Positions 19,201 through 27,147 of a stretch of 45,412 nucleotides of DNA are shown piece by piece. Source of the DNA: a virus. The translations under genes were made by a program, and so were the position numbers. The stretch's first letter is position 1. Every line of letters begins with the position of its first letter. The notes beneath the pieces were generated by a model. That model saw only the letters and a list, made by a program, of their open reading frames with translations. It ran no database searches and was not told the DNA's origin. The DNA lies in IMG/VR virus record IMGVR_UViG_3300042301_002222, positions 1-45,412 of that record. One strand, given 5' to 3'.

Positions 19201-19931
19201 AGTCTCAAACTCAAATAAACAGTCTTGGATCGGCCTTATCTAAAGCTCAGGAGCATAATAATAACATGTTCTCTAAGGTTCAAGAACAACTGAATAGCAA
19301 TCAAAACCAAACAGCATCAATGTTCTCAGCAATAGGAAAGCAAATCTCTCAAATTGCATCCTCCGCTGGGGGAATGTTTGGGGGGGCACTCGGAATGATG
19401 TCCGGGAGTTTGGGGGCGGCAAGTTCGCTGGCACAAAATCTAGGACTCACGATAACCTCAACAACGGGAGGGAAACACGCCCCTGGGTCGTATCATTACG
19501 CCGGACGAGCTATTGACGTAGCGGGCTCACCTGGCGCGATGCTCGCCTATGCTCAGCGACTGGCCTCTACTTCGGGGGGCAGAATGGCAGAGCTTTACTA
19601 CACGCCCCTGGGATTCAGCATAAAAAACGGTGTGAAGGTTCCATGGACAATTCCAAACCACATGGATCATGTTCACGTAGCGTACGCTCTCGGGAAGGGG
19701 ACCCCTGCGTTCTTCTCCAACCAAAAGGAAGCCGAGTCTTGGGAGAGAAAAATGATGCCACCGTCGGCGAAAGTCACTTCGATCACCTCAAACACGTCTG
19801 AAGGATTCGGTAGCTCAACGATTCACGCCCCAATAACAATTTATCAACAGCCGAATCAAGACCCAGAGGAACTCGCTTCTCTGGTTGCTATGCGAATTGG
19901 AATGGTTGTGGATGAGCTTAGGAACCATTAG
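16287..19931 (+). CDS. Tail tape measure protein with C-terminal M15-like peptidase domain
   Basis: This 1214-residue protein has the tape-measure layout. Coiled-coil segments occupy residues 5-110. A hydrophobic Gly/Ala-rich central block lies at about 610-790, where several potential membrane segments (GVVPLAIMGFGNMLMGVFAG) could line a DNA-injection pore. There is then a duplicated linker and another coiled coil (970-1040). Residues about 1050-1130 carry GSYHYAGRAIDVAG and HMDHVHVAYALG. The H-x-x-GRAIDV and H-x-DHVHV elements match the zinc site of peptidase M15/VanY-type cell-wall peptidases. The last 60 residues are a short helical end. Tape length implies a long tail. Confidence 0.88.
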   Translation: MAENKTFTLIGKFDDQITKKLKDLNKEFQKLSKPLSKDNAAASLRDGFKAANSELKTLHDEMKTLNKLKFKFDKSGIQAAREEVQMLGKDLESVSKKGLPIDKSGLKAAQEDAKILGKILEANALIKVGEGFANALTAGASSAVNILQQGLGFVGKRYSEAVQDQLGDVMARGSLFGSLNKEGMFKEGLAGKEGQALKDASNDMYLQTKNISRSMDSAINEIIRTSTVSSKTIQILSRQLGDNLLPVMLKEKGITDLSIVSREKLNEVMGGENGVGKKLAILYSQIGSVITSPAYAPQAAMGVTQFLGSGTINRQLSVFENNPILVSSLKEGLKKFGNTVEGRIKAASYGFSIAMPEAALEEAKNTIAGGMQSVNDTFLGPSGILTLTADIGKQGEKTLAMMTSSGARDKQIAKYDRRNKEVLEALAKQGRKEAEIQKIEEQQKNNRVRFIKNLDDFYKSADSPIEVIATQFGPLLQSFANMMNSAGNLLIGPVNSIIGALARPLTELQDNFENLGSDIASGKKSLAEALGRGLAETFKALASYFNPEQAGKDVGTGIQKFLSDFMKGFKGGEVDGERYMKIVLDTFKDIILKMLFNNGNALQGVTPLGDALGKVFLLLAAPAFISAVIAGVVPLAIMGFGNMLMGVFAGLAGGALAGVAGFALPIVALVAGFVIFEGPLRMLADWLKDTGAKLSESTNWVASAAGLFLGGLGDILRGLTNFFTGIWDLLVGIFTGNQQLIVQGVKKIFSGIIETLIGAAESVVGLGGIIIGAVGNLFTAIGRKINDIAISVGGWISDRVPGSSKASPRPAAGASSARAPKAKASAFGSANPFSGSLSQAIDFEMANKPANSSLVIANSSETIIPSAGKTPEREPKAKAAAFGSANPFSGSLGQAISFEMANKPSNSSLVIANSSETVIPAAGGLGVGSFMETLKEGFGQLTTTMNENNQVYTENGKRFTEGLFKVSGQVIESQTQINSLGSALSKAQEHNNNMFSKVQEQLNSNQNQTASMFSAIGKQISQIASSAGGMFGGALGMMSGSLGAASSLAQNLGLTITSTTGGKHAPGSYHYAGRAIDVAGSPGAMLAYAQRLASTSGGRMAELYYTPLGFSIKNGVKVPWTIPNHMDHVHVAYALGKGTPAFFSNQKEAESWERKMMPPSAKVTSITSNTSEGFGSSTIHAPITIYQQPNQDPEELASLVAMRIGMVVDELRNH
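18741..19049 (+). repeat. Duplicated 165-bp block in tape measure gene
   Basis: Two copies (about 18741-18887 and 18905-19049, offset 165 bases, 55 codons) encode the same module: KAKA.AFGSANPFSGSL, then FEMANKP.NSSLVIANSS, then ETIIP or ETVIP. They differ at scattered synonymous and a few amino-acid positions, so the duplication is older than the collagen repeats. Confidence 0.75.
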
Positions 19932-19932
19932 T

Positions 19933-21537
19933 ATGGCAAACAGTTTGATAATCCCTCGCTGTGAAGTTGTTTGGGGGGACGTGAACCTGATAAACCACAA
20001 CTTCGACGGTAGCACAACGGGGCTAACGAACCAGCCACTGGTGTACAATGTGAGGGTGTCTTTACAAGACTCAGGGCAAACCCCGACTGGCTCAATGAGA
20101 TGGAATCCGACTGGCGCCGCATTCAGCGTCTACGAAAAACTACTGGAAACTGCGCTCAACCGCACAATTACGGTTCGGTACTACTACTTGAACGGACGCT
20201 CCATCACCTTTTCGTTCGTTTGGTCTGGACAGACAGAGGTATACGGGAAGGAAATGTCGCTGGAAGTGAAACTCGCGTCTGAACTCGACGGGCTCGTGAA
20301 TGCAAATATAAAGAGTACGGCGCAAGCTAGCGACCAGGGAACGTCGCCTCTTGCAAATTTATCGCAGCTTGACTACACGTTCGGGGTCGAAAAGTATGAT
20401 CTTGTGAAAGTCACGAAGCAGATGCAAGAAAGTCTGAAAACAACAAAAGTTCTGTCAAACTACTCAGAGGGGTCCAATTACCTTGACAGTGTGAAAAATC
20501 TCGTTGAGCAAACGGGTGGGCTCGTTATGGCGACGAACATTGTTTCTCCGGGAACTTCTCAAAAACTTTCTGCAAGTTGCGTGGTGCTGGGTCCGTACCT
20601 GTCAGATAAGACCACGGTGGAAGAACTCGCACCGCAGAGCCAGTTCCCCGACCCTACCGTCCGGTATGGGTACTTCCTTGGCCCAGGGATCATAAACACA
20701 ATTACAAAAACGTCTGAGTGGCAGCCCCCTCAAAAGACTCAAACAAGCTTGGAAAGCACGCAAGAAAAAGTTCAACCTGCGCAGCCGGGGACACAGGGGC
20801 AACCTGCGACGACAACTCCTCAAAGCCAGCAAGCAGTTGCGGCTCAACAGTCCCAGAGCAAGAGTGGGGCAGGAAACACGGCCAACTCTCGTGCCAGACC
20901 AGGGGTGCGCCTAAAGGAAAATCAAGACGGGGAGAAGCGAAAACTGGAGATACAGCAAGAGCGCAGTTCCAAGCTAAGTGCGTCTGTTTTTATGTGTCCT
21001 GCCCTTACCGGTGTGAAGCCGAACGATGTCATATTTATTCCAAACTTCAGTGGAACTTTCATAGAAGACTGGATTGTTAATGGCATTGAGTACACTCAGA
21101 CGGATGGCGGAGTGGAAGTTTCCATTCAAGCTAGTCGTCAATATGGCCTCGGGAATCTCATGAATAAGGCACTCGGCGAGACCTGGCTCGGCAAAGCCAA
21201 AGAGAAAAACTTGATTGGAAGCACAGGAACTCTGGAGAGTTGGCACAATTACGCTTGGGGTTCTCTAGGGTTTAACAACCCTGCGCAAACCTACTCCGAG
21301 CCATCGAGCGGACAAGTTGCACCGAACGCTTCAGGCTCGACCACATCGGCAGTCTCAGACTCCTTTCATCTTTTAGCAAAACTTTTTGGAACTTCTCAGA
21401 CTTTAGTGACAGACCGGGGCTTGTACGATTATTTGACAAAGGAGCTGGGCATCAAGTTTGTGAACGGAAGCGGTGTTGTTGATCTACCGTTCGAGAAGGT
21501 CAGGCAGTTGAATCTTCGTCGCATTGGCAAAACGTAG
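19933..21537 (+). CDS. Baseplate hub-like tail protein (534 aa)
   Basis: ATG 19933 follows the tape-measure stop by 1 base; the upstream in-frame ATG at 19885 lies inside that gene and is rejected. Residues 1-130 are a beta-rich domain (LIIPRCEVVWGDVNLI, then YNVRVSLQDSG), residues 170-270 are mixed, 275-350 are a Gln/Pro/Ser linker, and 360-440 form a second beta domain (FMCPALTGVKPNDVIFIPNFSG). The arrangement resembles gp27/gpD-type hub proteins encoded immediately after tape-measure genes, with the linker variable. A catalytic motif is absent. Function is by position and overall pattern. Confidence 0.6.
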   Translation: MANSLIIPRCEVVWGDVNLINHNFDGSTTGLTNQPLVYNVRVSLQDSGQTPTGSMRWNPTGAAFSVYEKLLETALNRTITVRYYYLNGRSITFSFVWSGQTEVYGKEMSLEVKLASELDGLVNANIKSTAQASDQGTSPLANLSQLDYTFGVEKYDLVKVTKQMQESLKTTKVLSNYSEGSNYLDSVKNLVEQTGGLVMATNIVSPGTSQKLSASCVVLGPYLSDKTTVEELAPQSQFPDPTVRYGYFLGPGIINTITKTSEWQPPQKTQTSLESTQEKVQPAQPGTQGQPATTTPQSQQAVAAQQSQSKSGAGNTANSRARPGVRLKENQDGEKRKLEIQQERSSKLSASVFMCPALTGVKPNDVIFIPNFSGTFIEDWIVNGIEYTQTDGGVEVSIQASRQYGLGNLMNKALGETWLGKAKEKNLIGSTGTLESWHNYAWGSLGFNNPAQTYSEPSSGQVAPNASGSTTSAVSDSFHLLAKLFGTSQTLVTDRGLYDYLTKELGIKFVNGSGVVDLPFEKVRQLNLRRIGKT

Positions 21538-21552
21538 GGGGCAACACTGGAG

Positions 21553-21579
21553 TTTACTAGTCCAGGGCAAGCCTATACT
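21553..21579 (+). promoter_or_regulatory. Sigma70-like promoter TTTACT-N15-TATACT
   Basis: TTTACT at 21553-21558 and TATACT at 21574-21579 lie in the 100-base gap before the gene at 21638. The pattern matches other promoters in this half of the window. Confidence 0.45.
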
Positions 21580-21637
21580 TGTGTTGAACGTGCTGGGCAA
21601 TAGGGCTCAGTTTTTCGCGTTCTTTACAAGTAACACA

Positions 21638-22609
21638 ATGGCTGTAACTACATTCAAAATTCTGCCCCAACTCGATGACAAAAACCGCGCAAGGTTAGAG
21701 TCAAAGAGCTACACAAGGGCATACACCGACATTCCAAACAAGGCTCTGCCCGAGTCTTACCGCATTGGATTGTCAACCATCTTTCGTGCGCTAACTGGCG
21801 AGGATTTCGATCCCGAGGCGTCTACCTTTACTGTGAAGGCTGACCCGAATGGGACATTTCAACGTCTTTACTCTCCCACAATCTTCTCTACGGAGGTAGG
21901 TGGCCTTGTAATTCGTTGGGGTGATCGGGATATTCCCCTTCTGTTGGCTCCTGGCAAGGTCGGAGTGGCTAACGCCCCGAAAGGACTAAAGTTCGCCTTT
22001 AAGGATGAGCAGATCGGCAAATACACCGAGCCCGTTCTTTCTGTGTCCGTACAAGGAGACGGTACTCTTTACACTCTTCCTATTACAATTCGAAAGAAGG
22101 AAATTAAGGAAGAACTTCCCGCAGATCTTCTCGAACTCTTGCTCGATGAAAATCCCGAAGCGATTGCTGAAAAGGTTTATGCCGCACCGGATCTATCCAA
22201 GCGTGGTGAAAACACAGGGGGAGAGCGTCTTGTTGGTCCGTTCGTCAAAGTCGCGAGTCTACCTTTAGGCGAATACACAATCACTTCTTATCGAGTCAAG
22301 GAAGGTGGTGCTTACGGTACCGACTACTTCCTGCAAGCGAAAGTGACTGAGCCATTCGTGGCACCAGTTCGCGTTCAAGTCGAGGGAGAGTGGATAGACC
22401 AAGAAACCGAAGTCTCCGACTGGGTGATTGTCAAGCCGAACTCCGCGATGAAGAAGATTCTTGCTGCTGAGCCCTTGATTACTCCTGACGCTCCCGCAAC
22501 TCTAAAGGTTCTTGAGCACTTCGAGTACAACGGCAACGCTGCAGCGAAAGTGACACTGAAGTGTCCGAACTTTGTTCAGAACCCTGAGAGCTTTGCTCTG
22601 GACTTTTGA
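21638..22609 (+). CDS. Possible ssDNA-binding or replication accessory protein (323 aa)
   Basis: ATG 21638 gives a start of MAVTTFKILPQ; the longer frame from 21524 overlaps the tail gene and is not used. The protein is beta-rich with alternating charge, has an acidic helix at about residues 145-170 (ELPADLLELLLDENPEAI), and ends in FALDF. No catalytic motif is seen. It stands alone between a candidate promoter and a strong terminator, immediately before the primase/helicase gene. A single-stranded-DNA-binding role would fit that position and the short acidic-aromatic C-terminus, but this is inference. An alternative is a clamp-binding accessory factor. Confidence 0.5.
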   Translation: MAVTTFKILPQLDDKNRARLESKSYTRAYTDIPNKALPESYRIGLSTIFRALTGEDFDPEASTFTVKADPNGTFQRLYSPTIFSTEVGGLVIRWGDRDIPLLLAPGKVGVANAPKGLKFAFKDEQIGKYTEPVLSVSVQGDGTLYTLPITIRKKEIKEELPADLLELLLDENPEAIAEKVYAAPDLSKRGENTGGERLVGPFVKVASLPLGEYTITSYRVKEGGAYGTDYFLQAKVTEPFVAPVRVQVEGEWIDQETEVSDWVIVKPNSAMKKILAAEPLITPDAPATLKVLEHFEYNGNAAAKVTLKCPNFVQNPESFALDF

Positions 22610-22648
22610 CCAACAGTTTAAGTCCCTGAGTTAAACTCTTGGGACAAC

Positions 22649-22677
22649 AAGACCCTGGCTTACCGCTGGGGTCTTTT
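22649..22677 (+). terminator. Rho-independent terminator
   Basis: AAGACCCTGGC (22649-22659), loop TTACC, and GCTGGGGTCTT (22665-22675) make an 11-bp stem with two G-U pairs, followed by a T run. A smaller hairpin (GTCCC/GGGAC with inner GAGT/ACTC) sits just upstream at about 22622-22644. Confidence 0.8.
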
Positions 22678-22685
22678 GCTATACT
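22659..22685 (+). promoter_or_regulatory. Promoter CTTACC-N15-TATACT for helicase gene
   Basis: TATACT at 22680-22685 with CTTACC 15 bases upstream (22659-22664). It overlaps the terminator hairpin. ATG 22717 follows 31 bases after the -10 element, with an AAGAGGA Shine-Dalgarno. Confidence 0.5.
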
Positions 22686-22716
22686 ACACCGTCAAACCTA
22701 AACAACAAGAGGATAC

Positions 22717-25007
22717 ATGGCAGATCCCTTTTCCGGGGGACTCGGAAGTACGAAACAAGAGATTGGAATACTAACCGAGGCGAAAGAGCGAAACAAGGCA
22801 GCGTCCTTCCGGTCGAAGAAAGACGGAGAGGAAAAACAAGAGAAGAAAAAGAGAGCCCCCACAAAAGTGTCCGAGCTTTACAACTCAGGCATTACCCTAC
22901 TGAAAGCGAAAGGTTTCGTTGTTGAGATCGATGAGTCAGGTGATCACTGTAGGCACCGCATTCTGAAGCCCACGCCACCGGTAATGGTAAGGGGAATTCA
23001 GTACCCGGCAGACTTCAACCCCTTGCAGGATATCTCAGTTTACGACGACTTTGAAAAGGTCGAGTCATGCTTCCATCCTGACTTGTGTCCAGACGACGTA
23101 AGAACTTTCTGGGAACCTTTATTCAAACCGAAAGCCGGTGACTCAGATCTCGTCTCTTTCACAGAGCGGCTGCTGAAGATGAAGAGAATAAACATGAGCA
23201 AGAGTATTCATGACACGCTAAGTTACGGTCATACGTTTGACCCTGCGGCTCGGTGGGGTGGAGTTCCTGTTTCTAATCCAAGGTCGTGGGTACCCGACAG
23301 AGACTGGTTTAACCCGGTTCTTCAACTGGTCACCCTGGCTGACGTTTTCTCGATCTTTCCTGAAGCCGAGAGGGAAATGCTTAGACTAATTATTGGGCGA
23401 ATCGGGGTCGGCAGGTCAAATCACTTGCCACCGGGAAAGGACCAGCCTGTAGATCACACTGCTCGTATGGCGGGGGTGATTGTGGGTAAGGATGCTGGAT
23501 TAGGAAAGTCGACTCTCTTCAATGGAATGACCGCAGCTTTTTCCAAGTGCGGTTTTGTAACTCACACGTTTAAATCGACTGAGGATCGCTTCGGCCTTAA
23601 AGCTGCTGCTCTTAGTGACATAGCATATAAGGATGATACTTCCTTGGCATCCCTCAAGAAGTTCCTTGCTTCTGAGGAGACCAAGATTCTGATTACGAAT
23701 GGGTTAGCTTGACGGTATAGCCCCCTCTGGTGGAAACACCGGAGAGCAAACTTCCCTAAACGGGGGAACCCCGTGTGTACCACGGGCAATCTACCGTGCT
23801 AAACAAACCGAAAGGTTTGAAAGCCTAACGACTATCTCGAAAGAGAGTAGAGCCAAGCGGTTCGAAACGGGAAGACTCCCTCATGGGAGTAAGATATAGT
23901 CTGCTCTGAATGGTAACATTCAGCTGGGTGAGACCCGAGACAACCATAGCGAAGTTGTCTGAACACATGGTATTTCAAGTAGAAGAAAAGTTCGAAAAAG
24001 CCGAGCAAATTTGGCCAAAGACCGTCATATTGGTTAACTCCAATGACTGGAACAGTAAGTTTGCCTACGATCTCGACCCTGGGATCATAGATCGAATCAA
24101 GCTCATTAGCACATATAGGGAGTACGAGGTAACAAAAAACATCGAGAACACGAAAGGGACAGTGTCAGAAGGGTCTCCCGACCTTCGCCCACGAGCACAC
24201 ATTCCTTACCTCGCTAATAAGCTAGGTGTGAGTGCTGACGCGTTGTATCTTTGGTGTCTTCGCCTCGCTACCGATCGGTTCTGGGAAATTATTAACGATG
24301 TAGCTGATCCCCGCATCAATCGCCTTCAGGTTGAAGTGCGCTATTGGACCACACGACAAAGGATCCGATTCAAAGCCGATGTCACACAGGCACTCGTTAA
24401 TGCCATGGCGTTCGCACACTCGGTTCGAACGGGGTCAGACCTTAGCTTCATGCCCGAGCTGACGCCGGATGTTCTCTACGAGTATCTCAGTTCTCTTTAC
24501 TTTGTGGGTGTGGACCCGTCGTGCCAACACTTAACTGCGAGCATGAAAAAAGAGTGGGAGAACGCAGGGCGTCCGTCGACACATTACTACCAAGGTTTCC
24601 GAGAGCTAAGGTGGGAATCTGTGAGAAAGGCAATTTCCCTCGCAAGAGAGTTTCTGTTCGACGAAACGACGGGTCAGCGGCAAGAGACCAAGGACAAAAC
24701 AGCTCTGACGTTAATTCGAGAGATAATGGAAAAGCTGGTGATGAGGGATGGTTTTAAGATTGGTGGCGAGGCGAACTACGTCATTGAAAACTGGAACAAC
24801 TGCCGCCACGCTCAAGAGGAACTTGTTTTGGAAGGGAAAAAGCTAGTTGAGTCCATGGAAGACATGGACAAACAAAGACTACTCAATCCTAAGACAAATT
24901 GCTGTGACGATTGGCTCCTTGACAAGAACTACTCACCCGATGTTGCTGAAAGGTTCCGAGAATCCGCACGTAAAAAACTCTACGAGGTTAAAGGGGTAAA
25001 AGTATGA
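22717..25007 (+). CDS. Phage P-loop replicative helicase (possible primase-helicase), split by a group I intron
   Basis: Two exons: 22717-23704 and 23929-25007. Joining after GGG-T restores one frame and gives about 688 residues; unspliced RNA stops at TGA 23710. Exon 1 holds a charged N-terminus, a middle domain, and the ATPase core: GKDAGLGKST (Walker A, about residues 257-266), an IAYKDD Walker B-like element about residue 308, and ILITNG ending in the sensor Asn of a D5/SF3-type helicase. Exon 2 continues RPETTIAKLSEHMVF and VILVNSND, then a helical C-terminal part. No TOPRIM or zinc finger is obvious, so primase activity is uncertain. It unwinds DNA at the phage fork. Confidence 0.75.
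23705..23928 (+). ncRNA. Group I self-splicing intron, no internal ORF
   Basis: The 224-base element has the group I hallmarks. P1 pairs exon GGGT plus intron TA (23701-23706) with TAGCCC (23718-23723), giving a U-G pair at the 5' splice site. P2 is CTCTGGTG-GAAA-CACCGGAG (23725-23744). A GAAA-capped stem sits at 23805-23818. P7 is GACTAT (23830-23835) with ATAGTC (23896-23901), within the typical AAGATATAGTC. P8 is ACTCCC-TCAT-GGGAGT (23875-23890). P9 is CTGAATG-GTAA-CATTCAG (23906-23923). G23928 is the best terminal G because it restores the frame. It removes itself using a guanosine cofactor. Confidence 0.85.
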
Positions 25008-25384
25008 ACATACAAAACTCTGAACAAACCCTTGTGGATTCTTTTACATACGAATGCCAAAAGCAACTTAGGCTCAAGGAGCAACTAGAATCTGAGGGTT
25101 TTGTCTTAGCAGATGATCCCGCAGGGTTGTACGACAAGATTGGAACGGTTCAGGAACTGAGTTGTCTCTGTGAGTTGTACACTCCTCGCCTCCTTGTGAA
25201 GACCTTTATAGAGGGGACAGAGAATCTTGATTACTCCTTTCACCTTGTGTCACTGTGGCAAATCGTAAAGTTTGGCTACTTGGTACCTGAACCGGGGCAG
25301 TATTTTACGACTCGGTATATTGTCGGTGTTCGCAAAGTGAGTGAGAACTCTTTCGTACCTTCCTTGCGCTTACCTCTGAACTGA
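25004..25384 (+). CDS. Hypothetical protein (126 aa)
   Basis: ATGA overlap with the helicase stop and a one-base overlap with the next gene show coupling. The protein is a soluble alpha/beta chain with an N-terminal amphipathic helix (residues 5-35), LYDKIGTVQELSCLCELYTP, and a C-terminal strand pair (YFTTRYIVGVRKVS). Two close Cys (C51 and C53) are not in a zinc-site arrangement. It is probably a replication accessory protein by position. Family not recognised. Confidence 0.55.
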   Translation: MNIQNSEQTLVDSFTYECQKQLRLKEQLESEGFVLADDPAGLYDKIGTVQELSCLCELYTPRLLVKTFIEGTENLDYSFHLVSLWQIVKFGYLVPEPGQYFTTRYIVGVRKVSENSFVPSLRLPLN

Positions 25385-25836
25385 TGGACGAACTTTTTCA
25401 AAATCCGAAAGAGTCTCAACCCGACCTACCCACTCCGATAAACTCTCAGGGCGGGTATGGTAATGGGTCGGGTACTTTCGGCTTGAAGAGATCTTTAAGT
25501 CGTAAAGTGAAGTCGCGAGACGACCTCTCTCAGCCCCGAGAGAAGACGTTTTCAGAAGCCAACCCCCTGAGAACAACATCAGGGTCTGAAAACAACGCTG
25601 TTGACCGCTACTTTGGGTCTTTCAGCATTGAGTCAAAGCGACACGTCTGGGACCTGCTCGGAAAGCACCCTCAGTTCGGCGATGAGGGGAGTTTACGAAA
25701 GAACCGCATTCGCAATAATACAGCGGAAGTGCTCCCAAACGACCCTTTCCGAAACGTCACAAACGGCGGCTACGTAGTTTACGAACATCCTGAACCAAAT
25801 GGCACAAACTTACAAGGACCCCCACAGCTACCTTAA
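25384..25836 (+). CDS. Hypothetical protein with disordered N-terminus (150 aa)
   Basis: Coupled to the previous stop by a one-base overlap. Residues 1-75 are Pro, Ser, Gly and Gln rich and probably disordered; residues 75-150 contain a helix (VDRYFGSFSIESKRHVWDLL) and a basic loop (KNRIRNN). No motif identifies it. The end overlaps the next gene by 38 bases in another frame. Confidence 0.5.
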   Translation: MDELFQNPKESQPDLPTPINSQGGYGNGSGTFGLKRSLSRKVKSRDDLSQPREKTFSEANPLRTTSGSENNAVDRYFGSFSIESKRHVWDLLGKHPQFGDEGSLRKNRIRNNTAEVLPNDPFRNVTNGGYVVYEHPEPNGTNLQGPPQLP

Positions 25837-26299
25837 CGAGAGCCTCGTTAAAAGAGGAAAGTCCGGTCACTACGGAGTTCATCTGAGCCACGTTGCAGTG
25901 GTGGCGGAGTCTGAAGCTGACTACGGCTACCGGGTTTCACCTTCGACCTTCGACCTTCTATCTCCGTTTGAGGGGAACTATAATAATGTTGAGTGGGTGG
26001 TACTGCTAGTAACCTTGCGCTCCCAGCTGAACGATAACCAAGGGGCTATAGTTGTCGGACAGACCACTTACCAGTTTCTTCCTGATGGTGGCCACTTGAG
26101 CCTTAATGTCTTTCTCCCTGAGACTAGCGTTGAGACGTTCGACTACGAAATTCTTTCAGCTCAGAGCATACTGAAGGGTGTGGCCAAGTTTGTGGGGAAA
26201 ATCCCTACAACAATTCGCTTTAACCTCGGGCTCGTTTTCAAATCTTACGGAACAATGGCTGAGCAAGGCGAAGTCCAGGAAATTGAGTTTAGTTACTAA
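25799..26299 (+). CDS. Hypothetical protein (166 aa)
   Basis: ATG 25799 lies within the end of the upstream gene. The chain is beta-rich (HYGVHLSHVAVVAESEADYG, VEWVVLLVTLRSQL, AIVVGQTTYQFLPDGGHLSL) with a C-terminal helix-strand unit and an acidic end. It has no Cys, membrane segment or catalytic signature. The last gene before mazG; function unknown. A later start within the frame is possible because the overlap is long. Confidence 0.55.
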   Translation: MAQTYKDPHSYLNESLVKRGKSGHYGVHLSHVAVVAESEADYGYRVSPSTFDLLSPFEGNYNNVEWVVLLVTLRSQLNDNQGAIVVGQTTYQFLPDGGHLSLNVFLPETSVETFDYEILSAQSILKGVAKFVGKIPTTIRFNLGLVFKSYGTMAEQGEVQEIEFSY

Positions 26300-26342
26300 C
26301 CCTTCCCAAACAATCAAACACATTTCAACAAGCTGAAACAAA

Positions 26343-26672
26343 ATGGATCTAAACACTTACCAAGAAAAATCACGAGCCACTGCAGTTTATCCTAATCTAG
26401 GGTCGAATTTCGTGTACCCGACACTGGGATTGAGTGGGGAAACTGGAGAGATAGCGGAGAAAGTTAAGAAGATTATTCGAGACGACCAGGGAGTTATCAC
26501 GGATGAAAAGAGAGACCAAATTGCGAAAGAAGCTGGAGACGTGCTTTGGTATTTGTCGCAACTCGCGACAGAAATTGACTATTCCCTTGAGGATATTGCA
26601 CAAATGAACTTGGACAAGCTAGCCTCTCGAGCCGCACGTGGTGTTCTTTCAGGAAGCGGTGACAATCGCTGA
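26343..26672 (+). CDS. mazG: MazG-type nucleotide pyrophosphohydrolase
   Basis: The product is a single MazG domain of 109 residues. The four acidic ligands are in the family order: E33 and E36 in GETGEIAEK, and E63 and D66 in KEAGDVLWYL. It hydrolyses dNTPs to dNMP and pyrophosphate; in cyanophages it has been proposed to recycle nucleotides from degraded host DNA, with reported preference for dGTP and dCTP. The end overlaps the dCMP deaminase gene by 35 bases. The following VFFQEA frame is a separate gene, not a fusion. ATG 26343 is the only good start. Confidence 0.9.
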   Translation: MDLNTYQEKSRATAVYPNLGSNFVYPTLGLSGETGEIAEKVKKIIRDDQGVITDEKRDQIAKEAGDVLWYLSQLATEIDYSLEDIAQMNLDKLASRAARGVLSGSGDNR

Positions 26673-27147
26673 TTTCACACCGGACATCAACCCTTTTTTG
26701 TCTGTGTGGGACCGAAGATTTATTCGCCGGGCCCAGGAAATTTCCTCCTGGAGTAAAGACCCGAAGCAAAAAGTTGGGTGTGTAATGGTTAAGGACAAAA
26801 GGGCAATCTGCGAGGGATTCAACGGTTTTCCTGAAGGACTGTCTGATGATCTTCACCGCCTAAAAGACTCAGATTACAAGAACAAGGTGATTATTCATGC
26901 CGAACGGAATGCGATAATCGACGCCACACGCAGGGGATCCACTCTGCTCGGGGCTACAGCCTACATAACTCGCCATCCGTGTTCGCCTTGCGCAAGCATG
27001 CTCGCTCAGGCAGGTGTTAAGAAGATTATCTGCCCAGCACCAGTTCTGTCCGGGTCCAAGTGGTCCGACAGTTTCAAAATTGCAAGCGACCTTCTTTGTG
27101 AGGTTCGTGTTCAAGTTATTTACTTTGACGAAAACCATGAGTTCTGA
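26638..27147 (+). CDS. dCMP deaminase (ComEB/Cda family)
   Basis: It deaminates dCMP to dUMP, the ThyX substrate. The zinc site is intact: H87-A-E89 in IIHAERNAI, and C115-S-P-C118 in HPCSPCASM. An SWSKDPKQKVGCVMV segment at about residues 37-51 is the usual N-terminal signature of phage dCMP deaminases. GTG 26638 (or the adjacent GTG 26641) is used because no ATG precedes the signature; a start near 26690 would also keep it. The gene overlaps mazG at its start and a small downstream gene at its end. Family regulation by dCTP cannot be judged here. Confidence 0.88.
   Translation: MVFFQEAVTIADFTPDINPFLSVWDRRFIRRAQEISSWSKDPKQKVGCVMVKDKRAICEGFNGFPEGLSDDLHRLKDSDYKNKVIIHAERNAIIDATRRGSTLLGATAYITRHPCSPCASMLAQAGVKKIICPAPVLSGSKWSDSFKIASDLLCEVRVQVIYFDENHEF

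Noticed and set aside
23845-23870. A TTCGAA segment that looks like a tRNA T-arm.
   Set aside because: No acceptor or anticodon stems surround it, and it is part of the intron fold.
24990-25003. GGGTAAAA directly before ATG 25004 as a late promoter.
   Set aside because: It is only a few bases from the start and within the helicase C-terminal codons, where it more likely acts as part of the ribosome-binding site or is chance.
23910-25007. A separate gene starting at ATG 23910.
   Set aside because: That ATG lies inside the P9 hairpin of the group I intron, and the frame joins exon 1 after splicing. It is the 3' exon of the helicase gene.
26638-26672. MazG-dCMP deaminase fusion.
   Set aside because: The overlap is in different frames. 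Each protein has its own complete domain and stop.
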